Below, piece by piece: positions 15,723 to 23,765 of a stretch of DNA of 64,000 nucleotides. How positions within the stretch are numbered: position 1 is the first letter of the stretch; every line of letters starts with the position of its first letter. Position numbers and translations under genes: made by a program. The notes beneath the pieces were generated by a model, which saw nothing but the letters and a program-made list of their open reading frames with translations, was not told where the DNA came from and made no database searches. The stretch is from Nocardia terpenica (GTDB lineage Bacteria; Actinomycetota; Actinomycetes; Mycobacteriales; Mycobacteriaceae): NCBI RefSeq assembly GCF_013186535.1, contig NZ_JABMCZ010000005.1:682001-746000 (forward strand), read 5' to 3'.

Positions 15723-16895
15723 ATGGACGACGCGCAGCCGGGCGAGACCGTGGTTACGGGTGCGCGCCTGCGAGCTGCGCGTGAGGCGCTCGGTATCAGC
15801 CTTTCCGCGATGTCTGCCCGAACTCATTTTTCGAAATCCCTACTGGGACAACTCGAAACCGGTCGGAGGCGAGTCAGGCCCGAGCACGAAAGCGCCTACG
15901 CCGATGCGCTCGGAATTGGGTCTGAATTGTTCGTCGAACCGGCCGACGGTGAGCGAGCGGCGGCCGAGTGGATGCAGCGGATCGCGGCTTCGGACATCGG
16001 CGGTGACACCCTCGATCGGCTGGAGTTGGCGGTAGACGACTTGGCATCGGCTTATCCGACGACGCCGCCCGCCGATCTGCTCATGCGCATCCGGCAGCAT
16101 CTGGGCTATGCCGGGCGTCTGATGGATTCCACGATGACCTTGACTCAGCATCGGCGGCTACTCGTGACGGCAGGCTGGCTCTCTTTGTTGGCGAGCACCT
16201 GCCATATCGACCTTGGTGAACTGTCGGCCGCAGCGGCACGCGGGCACCTGGCGTGGAAGCTTGCCGATGAAGCCGAGCATTCGGAGATCTCGGCGTGGTG
16301 CCTCGAAACCCGAGCCTGGCAGCGACTGACGGACGGCGATTATGCGCAGGCGGCCAAGCTGTCCCGCGCCGCGCAGGACATCGCCCCACCGGGAAGCTCA
16401 GCATTCATACAGGCGACCGCCCAGGAGGGGCGCGCGCTGGCGCGGCTCGGTGATACCAAGGGCACCTACAACGCCCTGCGGCGGGTCGCTCGGATCGTGT
16501 CCCCGCTGCCTCTCCCCGACCGGCCCGAACACCACTTCCGTTACGACCCGGCGAAAGCCGACGCCTATGTGGCGACAACGCTTTCGTGGCTCGGCGACCC
16601 GGCCGCCGTGCCGTACGCGCGCCACGTGCTCGCCGATCTCACCGAGGCGGCATCGGTACGTCCGCGTCGCGCTGCGTCGGCGAACCTGGACTTGGGCCTG
16701 GCGCTCGTCGGCGCTGGCAAGCCGGATGAGGCCGCGCATGCTGCACTCGCCGCAGTCACGTCCGGGCGATTGGTGCCGTCGAACTTTTGGCGTGTCTCCG
16801 AGATCATTACCGGTATCGAGGGCCGCGACGCGGCAGATGCCGCGACCGTCCGAGAGGCATTCCGCGATACATATCCCGTAACCTCGAGCGGCTGA
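15723..16895 (+). CDS. XRE-family regulator with TPR-like C-terminal region
   Basis: The product is 390 residues. An HTH_31-type domain lies at residues 14-70 (RLRAAREALGISLSAMSAR, then FSKSLLGQLETGRRRVRPEH). The rest is a helical repeat region of Ala/Leu-rich pairs (ARGHLAWKLADEAEHSEISAW; AAKLSRAAQDIAP) like the TPR-containing XRE regulators common in Streptomyces and Nocardia. These often bind a small ligand or partner through the repeats. The ATG at 15723 begins just before the HTH. It diverges from the frameshifted recombinase-like gene. Confidence 0.85.
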   Translation: MDDAQPGETVVTGARLRAAREALGISLSAMSARTHFSKSLLGQLETGRRRVRPEHESAYADALGIGSELFVEPADGERAAAEWMQRIAASDIGGDTLDRLELAVDDLASAYPTTPPADLLMRIRQHLGYAGRLMDSTMTLTQHRRLLVTAGWLSLLASTCHIDLGELSAAAARGHLAWKLADEAEHSEISAWCLETRAWQRLTDGDYAQAAKLSRAAQDIAPPGSSAFIQATAQEGRALARLGDTKGTYNALRRVARIVSPLPLPDRPEHHFRYDPAKADAYVATTLSWLGDPAAVPYARHVLADLTEAASVRPRRAASANLDLGLALVGAGKPDEAAHAALAAVTSGRLVPSNFWRVSEIITGIEGRDAADAATVREAFRDTYPVTSSG

Positions 16896-17007
16896 CGCAT
16901 GACCGCGCGAAGTGCCGGGCACCAGGGCCGAACTGGCGTCCGCTGATTATCGCTGAAGTGCATACCATCAGATCACCGGCCCATATGAACTCGCGTCCGC
17001 CCAGACT

Positions 17008-17191
17008 CCACCCCGTCATCCCGTCAGACGCCACCCCGTCATCCCGTCAGACACCACCCCGCGATCCCGCCAGACGCCACCCCGCGATCCCGCCAGACGC
17101 CACCCCGCGATCCCGGCAGACACCACCCCGTCATCCCGCCAGACACCACCCCACGATCCCGGCAGACACCACCCCGCGATCCCGGCACGCT
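17008..17191. repeat. Minisatellite, eight tandem copies of a 23-bp unit
   Basis: Eight 23-base units lie head to tail. Each starts CCACCCCG, has a variable dinucleotide, continues ATCCCG and ends CAGAC plus G or A. Units differ by a few substitutions only (TC/CG/AC before ATCCCG; TC, CC or GC before AGAC). The array lies between convergent genes and runs straight into the inverted repeat at 17178. The minus strand is open across it, giving a spurious repetitive peptide. Confidence 0.95.
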
Positions 17192-17256
17192 TTTGGCCGG
17201 GATCCACCGAAACCCGCAGCGTACCAGTAGATTCCGGCCAAAAGCACGCCGGAATC
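17178..17256. repeat. Long imperfect inverted repeat next to the minisatellite
   Basis: Arms at 17178-17202 and 17232-17256 pair over 25 bases with four mismatches; each contains GCTTTTGGCCGG or its complement. The loop is 29 bases. It separates two convergent genes (XRE at 15723 and xylulokinase at 17319) and could act as a bidirectional terminator, but its size and its link to the minisatellite suggest a mobile palindromic element. Similar FWPESTG-encoding repeats are scattered in other bacterial genomes. Confidence 0.75.
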
Positions 17257-17318
17257 ACGGACGCCCGTGGCGACATCGCGTCACGAACCTCAACAATCCG
17301 CCTGCCGTGCAAGCACAT

Positions 17319-18731
17319 TCACCGACCGTACATAGACTTCCACGCCCGATCATAAGCCGCTCGAACACCCTGCCCGGCTGCTCCCCCATCGTCGGGCCGC
17401 CCCACCTCAACTGCACCGGGTCGCGGCGCCCACACCGGCGGTTCGGCCGTACCGGCGAGTGCCCAGGCCGCCTGCCGCGCCGCGCCGAGGGCCGCGTATT
17501 CGTCTGGCTCCGGGACGGTTACGGCGGTGCCGAAGATGTGGGCGGCGACCTCGCCGACGATCGGGGCCTTGGCCGCGCCGCCGATGAGTAGCACCCGTTC
17601 GATTCGAATTCCGCGCTCGCGCAGGGCATCCAGCGCGGCGGCCATGCCGCACAGCATGCCTTCGACGGCGGCGCGGGCGAGGTTGTGCGGGTACATATTG
17701 GCCTTGCGCATGCCGAGCAGGGTGCCGGAGGCGTCGGGCAGGTTCGGGGTGCGTTCCCCGCCGAGGTACGGCAGCAGGACCAGGCCGCCCGCACCCGGCC
17801 CGGCGCTGCGAGCGAGCGTATCGATCTCCTCGAGGTCGGTGCCGAGCATGCGGGCCGTGGAGCTGAGCACCCGGGCGGCATTGAGGGTGCACACCAGCGG
17901 CAGGAATTGCCCTGTGGCATCGGCGAATCCGGCAACCGCGCCGGACGGATCGGCGGTGGGATGCGGGCAGCGGGCGAAGGCGGTGCCGCTGGTGCCGAGC
18001 GAGACGACCACATCGCCGTCGGCAATGCCGAGACCGAGCGCGGCGGCCATATTGTCCCCGGTGCCCGCGGCGACGAGAATACCCTCGGGAGTGCGCCCGG
18101 CGATCCCGGCCGGAGGCAGCACACGCGGCAATTCCGGTGCGCGGCCGCGGAAAGCGAGGCGGAGCAGATCCTCGCGATAACGATCCTCGGCCGGGGACCA
18201 GTATCCGGTCCCGGAGGCGTCGCCGCGATCGGTGACCGGGACCGCCCCGCTACCCGGACCGCCGCACAACCGCCAGGTCAGCCAATCATGCGGCAGCACA
18301 ACCATTTTCGTCCGATCCGCGAGATCCGGCTCGGTGTCGGCGAGCCAGCGCAGCTTGCTGGCGGTGAGCGAGGCGACCGGCACGGTGCCGACCGCGTGCG
18401 CCCACTTCTCCGGCCCGCCGAGCTCCTCGATCAGGTCGGCGGCGGCCGCCGCCGAGCGAGTATCGTTCCACAGCAACGCTTCCCGCACCGGCAGACCGTC
18501 CGCACCCAGCGCCACCAGACCGTGCTGCTGCCCCGCGACGGCAATCGCGTCGACCGTGTCGAGCAGCCCGTCGGCGGCCTCGCGCAGCGCCCGCCACCAC
18601 GCCTCCGGATCGACGGCCGTCCCCTCGGGATGCGCGGCACGTCCCCGCGCCAGCACCGCACCGGTCCCGGCGTCGCAGACGACGATCTTGCAAGATTGGG
18701 TGGAGCTGTCCACCCCGGCGACAATGGCCAC
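17319..18731 (-). CDS. xylB: Xylulokinase (FGGY family)
   Basis: The product is 470 residues. It phosphorylates D-xylulose with ATP, giving xylulose-5-phosphate for the pentose phosphate pathway. Visible FGGY features are GVDSSTQSCKIVV (phosphate loop 1), AVAGQQHGLVAL, EALLWNDTRSA, the ATP-site LGTSGTAFA and the C-terminal RVLLIGGAAKAP. The QQHG and WNDTR motifs point to xylulokinase rather than glycerol kinase. GTG 18731 starts four bases after the dehydrogenase stop, so the two are in one operon. It would complete polyol catabolism in this locus. Confidence 0.88.
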   Translation of the reverse strand: MAIVAGVDSSTQSCKIVVCDAGTGAVLARGRAAHPEGTAVDPEAWWRALREAADGLLDTVDAIAVAGQQHGLVALGADGLPVREALLWNDTRSAAAAADLIEELGGPEKWAHAVGTVPVASLTASKLRWLADTEPDLADRTKMVVLPHDWLTWRLCGGPGSGAVPVTDRGDASGTGYWSPAEDRYREDLLRLAFRGRAPELPRVLPPAGIAGRTPEGILVAAGTGDNMAAALGLGIADGDVVVSLGTSGTAFARCPHPTADPSGAVAGFADATGQFLPLVCTLNAARVLSSTARMLGTDLEEIDTLARSAGPGAGGLVLLPYLGGERTPNLPDASGTLLGMRKANMYPHNLARAAVEGMLCGMAAALDALRERGIRIERVLLIGGAAKAPIVGEVAAHIFGTAVTVPEPDEYAALGAARQAAWALAGTAEPPVWAPRPGAVEVGRPDDGGAAGQGVRAAYDRAWKSMYGR

Positions 18732-18735
18732 GGCG

Positions 18736-19734
18736 TCAGGCCCCCGGGTGAATCTGGATCTTGCGGCCGACACCATCGCGGAACGTCTGTAACGCCTGCC
18801 CGAACTCCGCCAGCGGAAAACTATGCGTAATCATGGTATTGGCGTCGAGCACACCCGCGCCCATGAGCTCGACCGCGCGGCCGAAGCTGTGCACCACGGC
18901 CATCGATCCGACAATGGTGATCTCGTCGTTGTAGACCCGGAACGGCGAGAACCGCGCCTGCGCCCGGGTCGCAGACACCCCGAATTGCTGAAACGTTCCG
19001 CCCCGACGAACGCGGGTGAGCCCGTCCTCGATAGCCGGAATCGCTCCGGTGCAGTCGATCACGATCTCCCACCCCTGCGCCCGATCGAAATCGTCTGCGG
19101 CACAAGCAACCCCGGCCGCACCCAGCTTACGCGCCACCGCCAGGCGATCCGAGTTCAGGTCGACCATCGACACGGATGCGGCTCCGGCGCGCAGGGCCAA
19201 CTGCAACATCATCAACCCCATGGTCCCCGCACCATAAATCAGATAGTGCGCACCGAGATCACGCGGCAGCATGTCGAACCCGTGCACCGCGCACGACAGC
19301 GGTTCGATCAAGGTGCCCTCGGCGAGATCGACACTGTCCGGCAGCCGATGACAGTTGGCGGCAGGCACCGAAACATACTCGGCCATAGCACCATTCACCG
19401 TATCGCCGACCGCGCCCCACCGCTCGCACAGATTGCCGCGACCGATCGAGCAGTAGTGGCAGGCCCCGCAGAACAGCGACGGATCGACCGCCACCCGATC
19501 GCCCACGACGACCCCGGTCACCCCGGACCCGCACGCCACGACCTCGCCGGTGAACTCGTGCCCGGGAATGATCGGATACGGGGTCGGCGCGAATTCGCCG
19601 TCCACGATATGGATGTCGGTGCCGCAGATGCCGACGGCGGCCACCGCCACCACCACCTCGTCCGGCTCGGGTGTCGGATCGTCCACCGTCTCAACGGAAT
19701 ACGAGCCCGGGGTCTGGATCACAACAGCGCGCAT
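18736..19734 (-). CDS. Zinc-dependent polyol dehydrogenase (arabitol/sorbitol type)
   Basis: The product is a 332-residue medium-chain dehydrogenase. The catalytic zinc ligands are the Cys in GICGTD (residue 38) and the His-Glu of PGHE; the structural zinc site is CGACHYCSIGRGNLC with its four cysteines. The cofactor-binding loop is IYGAGTMGLMML, followed by an acidic VDLNSDR that favours NAD. It likely oxidises a sugar alcohol to a ketose. Between a DeoR regulator and xylulokinase, with a polyol importer opposite, D-arabitol to D-xylulose is the best guess; xylitol or sorbitol are alternatives. Confidence 0.88.
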   Translation of the reverse strand: MRAVVIQTPGSYSVETVDDPTPEPDEVVVAVAAVGICGTDIHIVDGEFAPTPYPIIPGHEFTGEVVACGSGVTGVVVGDRVAVDPSLFCGACHYCSIGRGNLCERWGAVGDTVNGAMAEYVSVPAANCHRLPDSVDLAEGTLIEPLSCAVHGFDMLPRDLGAHYLIYGAGTMGLMMLQLALRAGAASVSMVDLNSDRLAVARKLGAAGVACAADDFDRAQGWEIVIDCTGAIPAIEDGLTRVRRGGTFQQFGVSATRAQARFSPFRVYNDEITIVGSMAVVHSFGRAVELMGAGVLDANTMITHSFPLAEFGQALQTFRDGVGRKIQIHPGA

Positions 19735-19750
19735 CGTTGCCGCCTGCCTT

Positions 19751-20548
19751 TCACACGGTGACGATCTCGACCGGCACGTCGCGCGCCTCGATCGCCTGGA
19801 TCTCTTCCTGGGGGGTGCCCGCATCGGTGACGACGAGGTCGTAATCGGCGACGTCGCCGTAGCGGTGGGTGGCCGTGCGGCCGAACTTGCTGTGGTCGAC
19901 GGGCAGCACCCGCCGCCGCGCCGCGGTCTGCATGGCCTCCTTCAGATCCGCCCACGCCTGGTCCGGGTGGTAGAGGCGACCGTCCTGCACGGCGGTGGCG
20001 GAGGAGAACATCACGTCGGCGCGGATCCGGGACAGCTGGCGCAGCGTGTCCGAGCCCGCGCACGCCTCGAAGTCGCCGCGGTAGACGCCGCCGAGCAGCA
20101 TCACCCGCGTGCCGGGCGCGGACTCGGGCCCGCCGACCATGCCCGCGATCCGCAGCGAATTGGTGATCACGGTCAGCTGCTCGACCGCCGCGAGCCTGCG
20201 GGCGAGCGGGAAAAGCGTACTGCCGCAGTCCATCAGCACCGTCTGCCCGGGCGCCACGTGCCGGACCAGCACCTCGGCGAACGCCTCCTTCGCCTCGAGT
20301 TCGCTGTACTCGCGGAACCGGGTGGCGGTCTCGATGGTGATATTCGGCAGCGCCACCGCCATCCCCCGCTGCTTGCGCAGCAACTGCCGGGATTCGAGGC
20401 TGTCCAGATCGCGATGCACGGTCATGGTGCTGACCCGCAGGTTCTCGGCCAGGGTCTCGATCCGCACCGACCCCTCGGCCACGACCTGCGCCAACAGCTG
20501 CCGACGACGCTGCTCGACCTCGGCTTCGGTCGCCCGGCCATGCCTCAT
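19751..20548 (-). CDS. DeoR/GlpR-family sugar-responsive repressor
   Basis: The product is 265 residues. The N-terminal winged helix has the DeoR signature around residues 25-60 (RIETLAENLRVSTMTVHRDL) and the C-terminal DeoRC effector domain has DCGSTLFPLA and LGGVYRGDFEACAG. ATG 20548 follows GAGGAGG, which decides the start. DeoR repressors bind phosphorylated sugars; here the inducer would be a pentulose phosphate or polyol. It is the first gene of the minus-strand operon and faces the importer, so it likely represses both from the region 20549-20661. Confidence 0.9.
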   Translation of the reverse strand: MRHGRATEAEVEQRRRQLLAQVVAEGSVRIETLAENLRVSTMTVHRDLDSLESRQLLRKQRGMAVALPNITIETATRFREYSELEAKEAFAEVLVRHVAPGQTVLMDCGSTLFPLARRLAAVEQLTVITNSLRIAGMVGGPESAPGTRVMLLGGVYRGDFEACAGSDTLRQLSRIRADVMFSSATAVQDGRLYHPDQAWADLKEAMQTAARRRVLPVDHSKFGRTATHRYGDVADYDLVVTDAGTPQEEIQAIEARDVPVEIVTV

Positions 20549-20594
20549 CCCGGTCCTCCTCGACGGCGGCATCTCACTACTTCGTACCAATATC

Positions 20595-20609
20595 TCACAT
20601 TTTCTGTGA
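20595..20609. promoter_or_regulatory. Candidate DeoR operator in the divergent polyol promoter
   Basis: TCACA and TGTGA flank TTTTC in the 113-bp gap between the regulator and the importer. The surrounding bases are the most AT-rich in the locus, and CAATAT occurs on both sides as a direct repeat (20588 and 20618 regions). The dyad is short, so binding is inferred from position. Confidence 0.5.
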
Positions 20610-20661
20610 TGTTTTGGCAATATGCTGGCAAGAACTTCGCCGGACCAGCAGGAGGTATCTG

Positions 20662-21954
20662 GTGGCCTACCGCACCACACCCGTCGCGACGCCCAGCGCG
20701 GAATGCGACACCCGCTCCCCCGCGCCGATGCGCTCCCTCCTCGATCGATTGGGCATCCCGGCGGCGCTGGCCTGGGGGTATCTGGGGTTGCTGCTGTTCA
20801 TGATCGGGGACGGGGTGGAGGCCGGATACCTCTCGCCGTACCTGGCCGGACTGGGTTTTCGCGAGAGCTCGGTCGGGGTGATCTTCACCGTCTACGGGGT
20901 GGCCGCGGCCGTCGGCGCGTTCGCCTCCGGGGCGCTCTCGGACGCCTGGGGTCCGCGCCGGGTGATGGCGGTCGGCGCGGTCATCTGGGTCGTCTTCCAG
21001 ATCCTGTTGCTCGCGGTGGCGATTCCGGCTCAGAACTACTGGCTGATCCTGATCAGCTACGGCATTCGCGGTCTCGGCTATCCCCTCTTCGCCTACAGCT
21101 TCATGGTGTGGATCATGGCGGCGGCCCCGACGCGGCAGATCGGGCGGGCGCTGGGCTGGTTCTGGTTCTCGTTCACCCTCGGCCTGCCCACGCTCGGTTC
21201 GGCCCTGGCCGCCGGGCTCATTCCCGCGATCGGCGCATACCGCACACTCTGGCTGGCGCTCGGCCTCATTGTCCTCGGTGCCGTCATCGCGCTGACCCTG
21301 CTGCGCGACCGCACCGGATTCCAGGGCCTGCTGCCACCGCAGCAGCGTGACGTAAAGCGCACGCTGCTGGGCAGTTTCACCATTCTGGCCGAGAAACCGC
21401 GAGTGGCCGTGGGCGCGACGGTGCGGCTGATCAACACCACGTCCCAGTTCGGCATCTGGGTGTTCATGCCGCTGTTCTTCATCCGGGAACTGGGTTTCAC
21501 CCTCTCGGAATGGCTGCATCTGCTCACCGTGATGATGGGCACCAACCTGGCCTTCGTGGTGGTCTTCGGCGCGCTCGGCGACCGCTGGAGCTGGCGCCGC
21601 ACCGTGGCCTGGTTCGGCGGATCACTGGCCGCCGCAGCATGTCTCGCGTTCTACTACCTGCCCGTGGCGGCCGGGCACAACTTCCTCGTCGCCGCCATCG
21701 CGGCCGGATCCCTGGGCGCGGGCCTGGCCGGTTACGTCCCGCTCCCGCCGCTGCTGACGGCCCAGGCCCCCGACCGCAAGGGTCAGGTCATGTCCGCCTA
21801 CAGCCTCGGCGCGGGAGCCAGCGTCGCCCTCGGCCCGCTCATCGGCACCGTGTTCATCGGCCCGATAGGCGTCGCCGGAGTCATGTGGGTCTACGCGGGC
21901 CTGCACCTGCTCAGCACCGTTCTGGTCCTGCTGCTGCCGGAACCCGCCCGGTGA
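20662..21954 (+). CDS. MFS polyol transporter, RbtT/DalT/CsbX type
   Basis: The product is a 430-residue protein with about 12 membrane helices. The start of the transport core, FMIGDGVEAGYLSPYL, and GIRGLGYPLFAYSFMVWI are features I associate with the ribitol/D-arabinitol importers RbtT and DalT. The loop between helices 2 and 3 reads GALSDAWGPRRVM, the MFS signature. GTG 20662 is chosen because AGGAGG lies six bases upstream. It would import D-arabitol or ribitol by proton symport for the dehydrogenase and kinase encoded opposite. A strong hairpin terminator follows six bases after the stop. Confidence 0.88.
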   Translation: MAYRTTPVATPSAECDTRSPAPMRSLLDRLGIPAALAWGYLGLLLFMIGDGVEAGYLSPYLAGLGFRESSVGVIFTVYGVAAAVGAFASGALSDAWGPRRVMAVGAVIWVVFQILLLAVAIPAQNYWLILISYGIRGLGYPLFAYSFMVWIMAAAPTRQIGRALGWFWFSFTLGLPTLGSALAAGLIPAIGAYRTLWLALGLIVLGAVIALTLLRDRTGFQGLLPPQQRDVKRTLLGSFTILAEKPRVAVGATVRLINTTSQFGIWVFMPLFFIRELGFTLSEWLHLLTVMMGTNLAFVVVFGALGDRWSWRRTVAWFGGSLAAAACLAFYYLPVAAGHNFLVAAIAAGSLGAGLAGYVPLPPLLTAQAPDRKGQVMSAYSLGAGASVALGPLIGTVFIGPIGVAGVMWVYAGLHLLSTVLVLLLPEPAR

Positions 21955-21960
21955 AACCGA

Positions 21961-21992
21961 ACGGCCCCGGCTACCGAAGCAGCCGGGGCCGT
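21961..21992. terminator. Bidirectional terminator hairpin
   Basis: ACGGCCCCGGCT and AGCCGGGGCCGT form a perfect 12-bp stem with an 8-base loop. It begins six bases after the transporter stop and ends 15 bases past the stop of the convergent 34-residue gene, so it probably serves both. Confidence 0.85.
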
Positions 21993-22007
21993 GGACGATT
22001 CGGTGGT

Positions 22008-22112
22008 CTAGCCCGCGGACCCGGTGACGATGGCCTGGGCCAGGCCGAACGATGTGGAAACAACATTGATGATGGCCTGAGCGAGTGCAAAGCCAGCGCT
22101 GACGATATCCAT
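22008..22112 (-). CDS. 34-residue hydrophobic/amphipathic peptide gene
   Basis: The frame from ATG 22112 encodes 34 residues with an excellent GAGGAGGG ribosome site eight bases upstream. The peptide starts MDIVSAGFALAQAIIN and has a second similar half, FGLAQAIVTGSAG, so FALAQAII and FGLAQAIV look like an internal duplication. It has no basic residue and is strongly hydrophobic with one face lined by A, G and Q. It is bounded by a terminator downstream and a palindrome upstream, so it has its own transcription unit. I recognise short peptides of this kind in nocardiae but no function; membrane-active peptide is a guess. Confidence 0.65.
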   Translation of the reverse strand: MDIVSAGFALAQAIINVVSTSFGLAQAIVTGSAG

Positions 22113-22131
22113 GTCTTCCCTCCTCTGGAAC

Positions 22132-22143
22132 TTCCAGCTGGAA
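22132..22143. promoter_or_regulatory. 12-bp perfect palindrome upstream of the 34-residue gene
   Basis: TTCCAGCTGGAA lies 19 bases upstream of the start codon of the small gene, just before its ribosome site. It may be an operator or a 5-prime leader hairpin. Confidence 0.45.
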
Positions 22144-22230
22144 ACGTATCAGCTACCGCGCAGACAATCCATGCCTCCCACCGAATTTCCCGGACATTGA
22201 CCTACACGGCTCGTTTCGTTTCCCGGTTGT

Positions 22231-23469
22231 TCACTGCGTGAGCCGTTCGACCGCGGCCACCACCTCTGCGGCACCGTCTTCCGCCGCGATCTCGGCGGCG
22301 AGACGTTCGGCGGCTGCGCGGTAGGTGGGGTCGGTGAGCGCCGAATCGATCGCCTCGGCGAGACGCTCGGCGGTGAGCCGACGACGAGACAGGGTCGCCG
22401 CGCTGACACCCAAGACGCGCAGGCGTTTTGCCCAGAATGGTTGATCGGTACCGGATGCCGGAATAGTGATCGCCGGTACTCCGGCCCGCAGGCCCGCCGC
22501 CGCGATCCCCGCGCCGCACGCGTGAATTACCGCCGAAACCCTCTCGAACAGCCAGTCGTGCGGAATGTCGCCGAGGGTGATAACGCTGTCGGACTCGACA
22601 TTCAACCCGGCCCACCCCGCCTGCACCACACCGCGCACCCCGGCAATCCGCAATGCTCGGGGCACCAATTCCGACAACCTGGCGGCCTCGGCCTTGGACA
22701 TATTGAGACTGCCGAATCCGACGAACACCGGCGGCGGACCGGCCTCGAGGAACGACACCACCTCCGGCGGCGGCTGCCACCCCTCCGGACGCGGCGGCCA
22801 CCAATAGCCCACCACCTCCAGACCGGGCCGCCAGTCCGCAGGCCGCGGCGCGATGTGATGCGAATATCCGTGCAGGATAGGCCATTCCGCGGCAGTACGG
22901 CGACGCCGCAGGTCCGCCGCGGACACCCGCGGCAGTCCCAGATGATCGCGAAGCCCCGCAACGGTACTCGCATATATCCGATCGATTGCCGCCGCGGTGA
23001 GATATCCGATCGCACGGTTCCCCAGCCGCCCCGCCGACAACGAGGTGAGCATGGCGGGCGCATGATCCGCGGTGGTCGACACCGGCTGCAACCGCACCCC
23101 CATACTGGGAATGCCCCTGGCCTCGGCCAGCGCATGCCCCGCGAACTCCCCGTACGGGGAGAGCAACAGAATATCGGCGTCCTCGTCCCGCAACGTATCC
23201 AGCAGCCCCCGCCCGGTAGCGAGCAGCCCTGCCGGAGTAAGCAACTCCATCCCGAGCTGAACCCGCCCCTTACCGTCGAGCTCATTGCTCGGAGCAACAT
23301 AGATATCGAACGGCAACCACCGCAACCCACAGGCCGCCACCAACTCGGCAAACTCCGACGGCGCGGTCAACACCACCTCATGCCCCGCCTCCCGCAACCG
23401 CACACCCACCCCGATCAAGGGCGCCACATCCCCCCGCGTGCCGAACCCCACAATCACTACCTTGGCCAT
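22231..23469 (-). CDS. UGT-type glycosyltransferase (GT1)
   Basis: The product is 412 residues with a GT-B fold. The N-terminus KVVIVGFGTRGDVAPLIGVG is the acceptor-domain start typical of sterol/flavonoid and antibiotic glycosyltransferases. The donor domain has VFVGFGSLNM and the signature HACGAGIAAAGLRAGVPAITIP ending in DQPFWAKRL, where the family normally has HHGGAGT. The replacement of the His-Gly pair is seen in many actinobacterial members. Donor and acceptor are unknown. The start at 23469 avoids a weak upstream ATG at 23487. It stands alone, so an associated pathway cannot be named. Confidence 0.85.
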   Translation of the reverse strand: MAKVVIVGFGTRGDVAPLIGVGVRLREAGHEVVLTAPSEFAELVAACGLRWLPFDIYVAPSNELDGKGRVQLGMELLTPAGLLATGRGLLDTLRDEDADILLLSPYGEFAGHALAEARGIPSMGVRLQPVSTTADHAPAMLTSLSAGRLGNRAIGYLTAAAIDRIYASTVAGLRDHLGLPRVSAADLRRRRTAAEWPILHGYSHHIAPRPADWRPGLEVVGYWWPPRPEGWQPPPEVVSFLEAGPPPVFVGFGSLNMSKAEAARLSELVPRALRIAGVRGVVQAGWAGLNVESDSVITLGDIPHDWLFERVSAVIHACGAGIAAAGLRAGVPAITIPASGTDQPFWAKRLRVLGVSAATLSRRRLTAERLAEAIDSALTDPTYRAAAERLAAEIAAEDGAAEVVAAVERLTQ

Positions 23470-23555
23470 CGCCACGCCCCGATACATTGTCCGAACACTG
23501 TGTGCGCCATGCTATGTGCGGATGGTGATCTTCGCTCGGTCGGCGGGGTTGGGGC

Positions 23556-23765
23556 TCAGGCAGGCCGGTCGAACTCGCCGTCCTTGACCTCTGCGGCGAA
23601 GGCATCCCACTCTGCGGGCGCGAAGACCAACGCCGGGCCAGTGGGATTCTTGGAGTCGCGGACGCCGACCCGGCCGCTGCTGAGATGCGCGACCTCGACG
23701 CATTCACCACCTGTCGAGCTCCGAGATGACTTGAACCATAGTGCCCCAGCTAGGTCGACAGTCAC
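23556..23765 (-). CDS. DUF397 protein partnered with XRE/DUF5753 regulator
   Basis: The product is 69 residues, the usual DUF397 size. The family pattern is clear: WFKSSRSSTGGECVEVA, then VGVRDSKNPTGPALVFAPAEWDAFAAEVKDGEF. Its GTG start overlaps the regulator stop (GTGA at 23762-23765). DUF397 proteins act with the neighbouring XRE/DUF5753 protein, as BldB/AbaA-type or toxin-antitoxin-like pairs in Streptomyces. It likely forms a complex with that regulator or is its target. Confidence 0.92.
   Translation of the reverse strand: MTVDLAGALWFKSSRSSTGGECVEVAHLSSGRVGVRDSKNPTGPALVFAPAEWDAFAAEVKDGEFDRPA

Noticed and set aside
15723..16895. XRE gene starting at 15645
   Set aside because: The extra 26 residues are Arg/Pro-rich, precede the HTH without any domain and run through the divergent promoter; ATG 15723 fits the family start.
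17000..17260. CRISPR array
   Set aside because: The 23-bp units are contiguous with no unique spacers between them, and no cas gene is present.
17016..17318. A 100-residue minus-strand frame with repeated GIAGW units
   Set aside because: It is produced entirely by the 23-bp minisatellite and the inverted repeat; every unit carries the frame because the repeat has no stop. No ribosome site or known domain.
20549..20661. Riboswitch in the polyol divergent promoter
   Set aside because: The gap is only 113 bp and shared by two promoters; no conserved aptamer-like structure was recognised.
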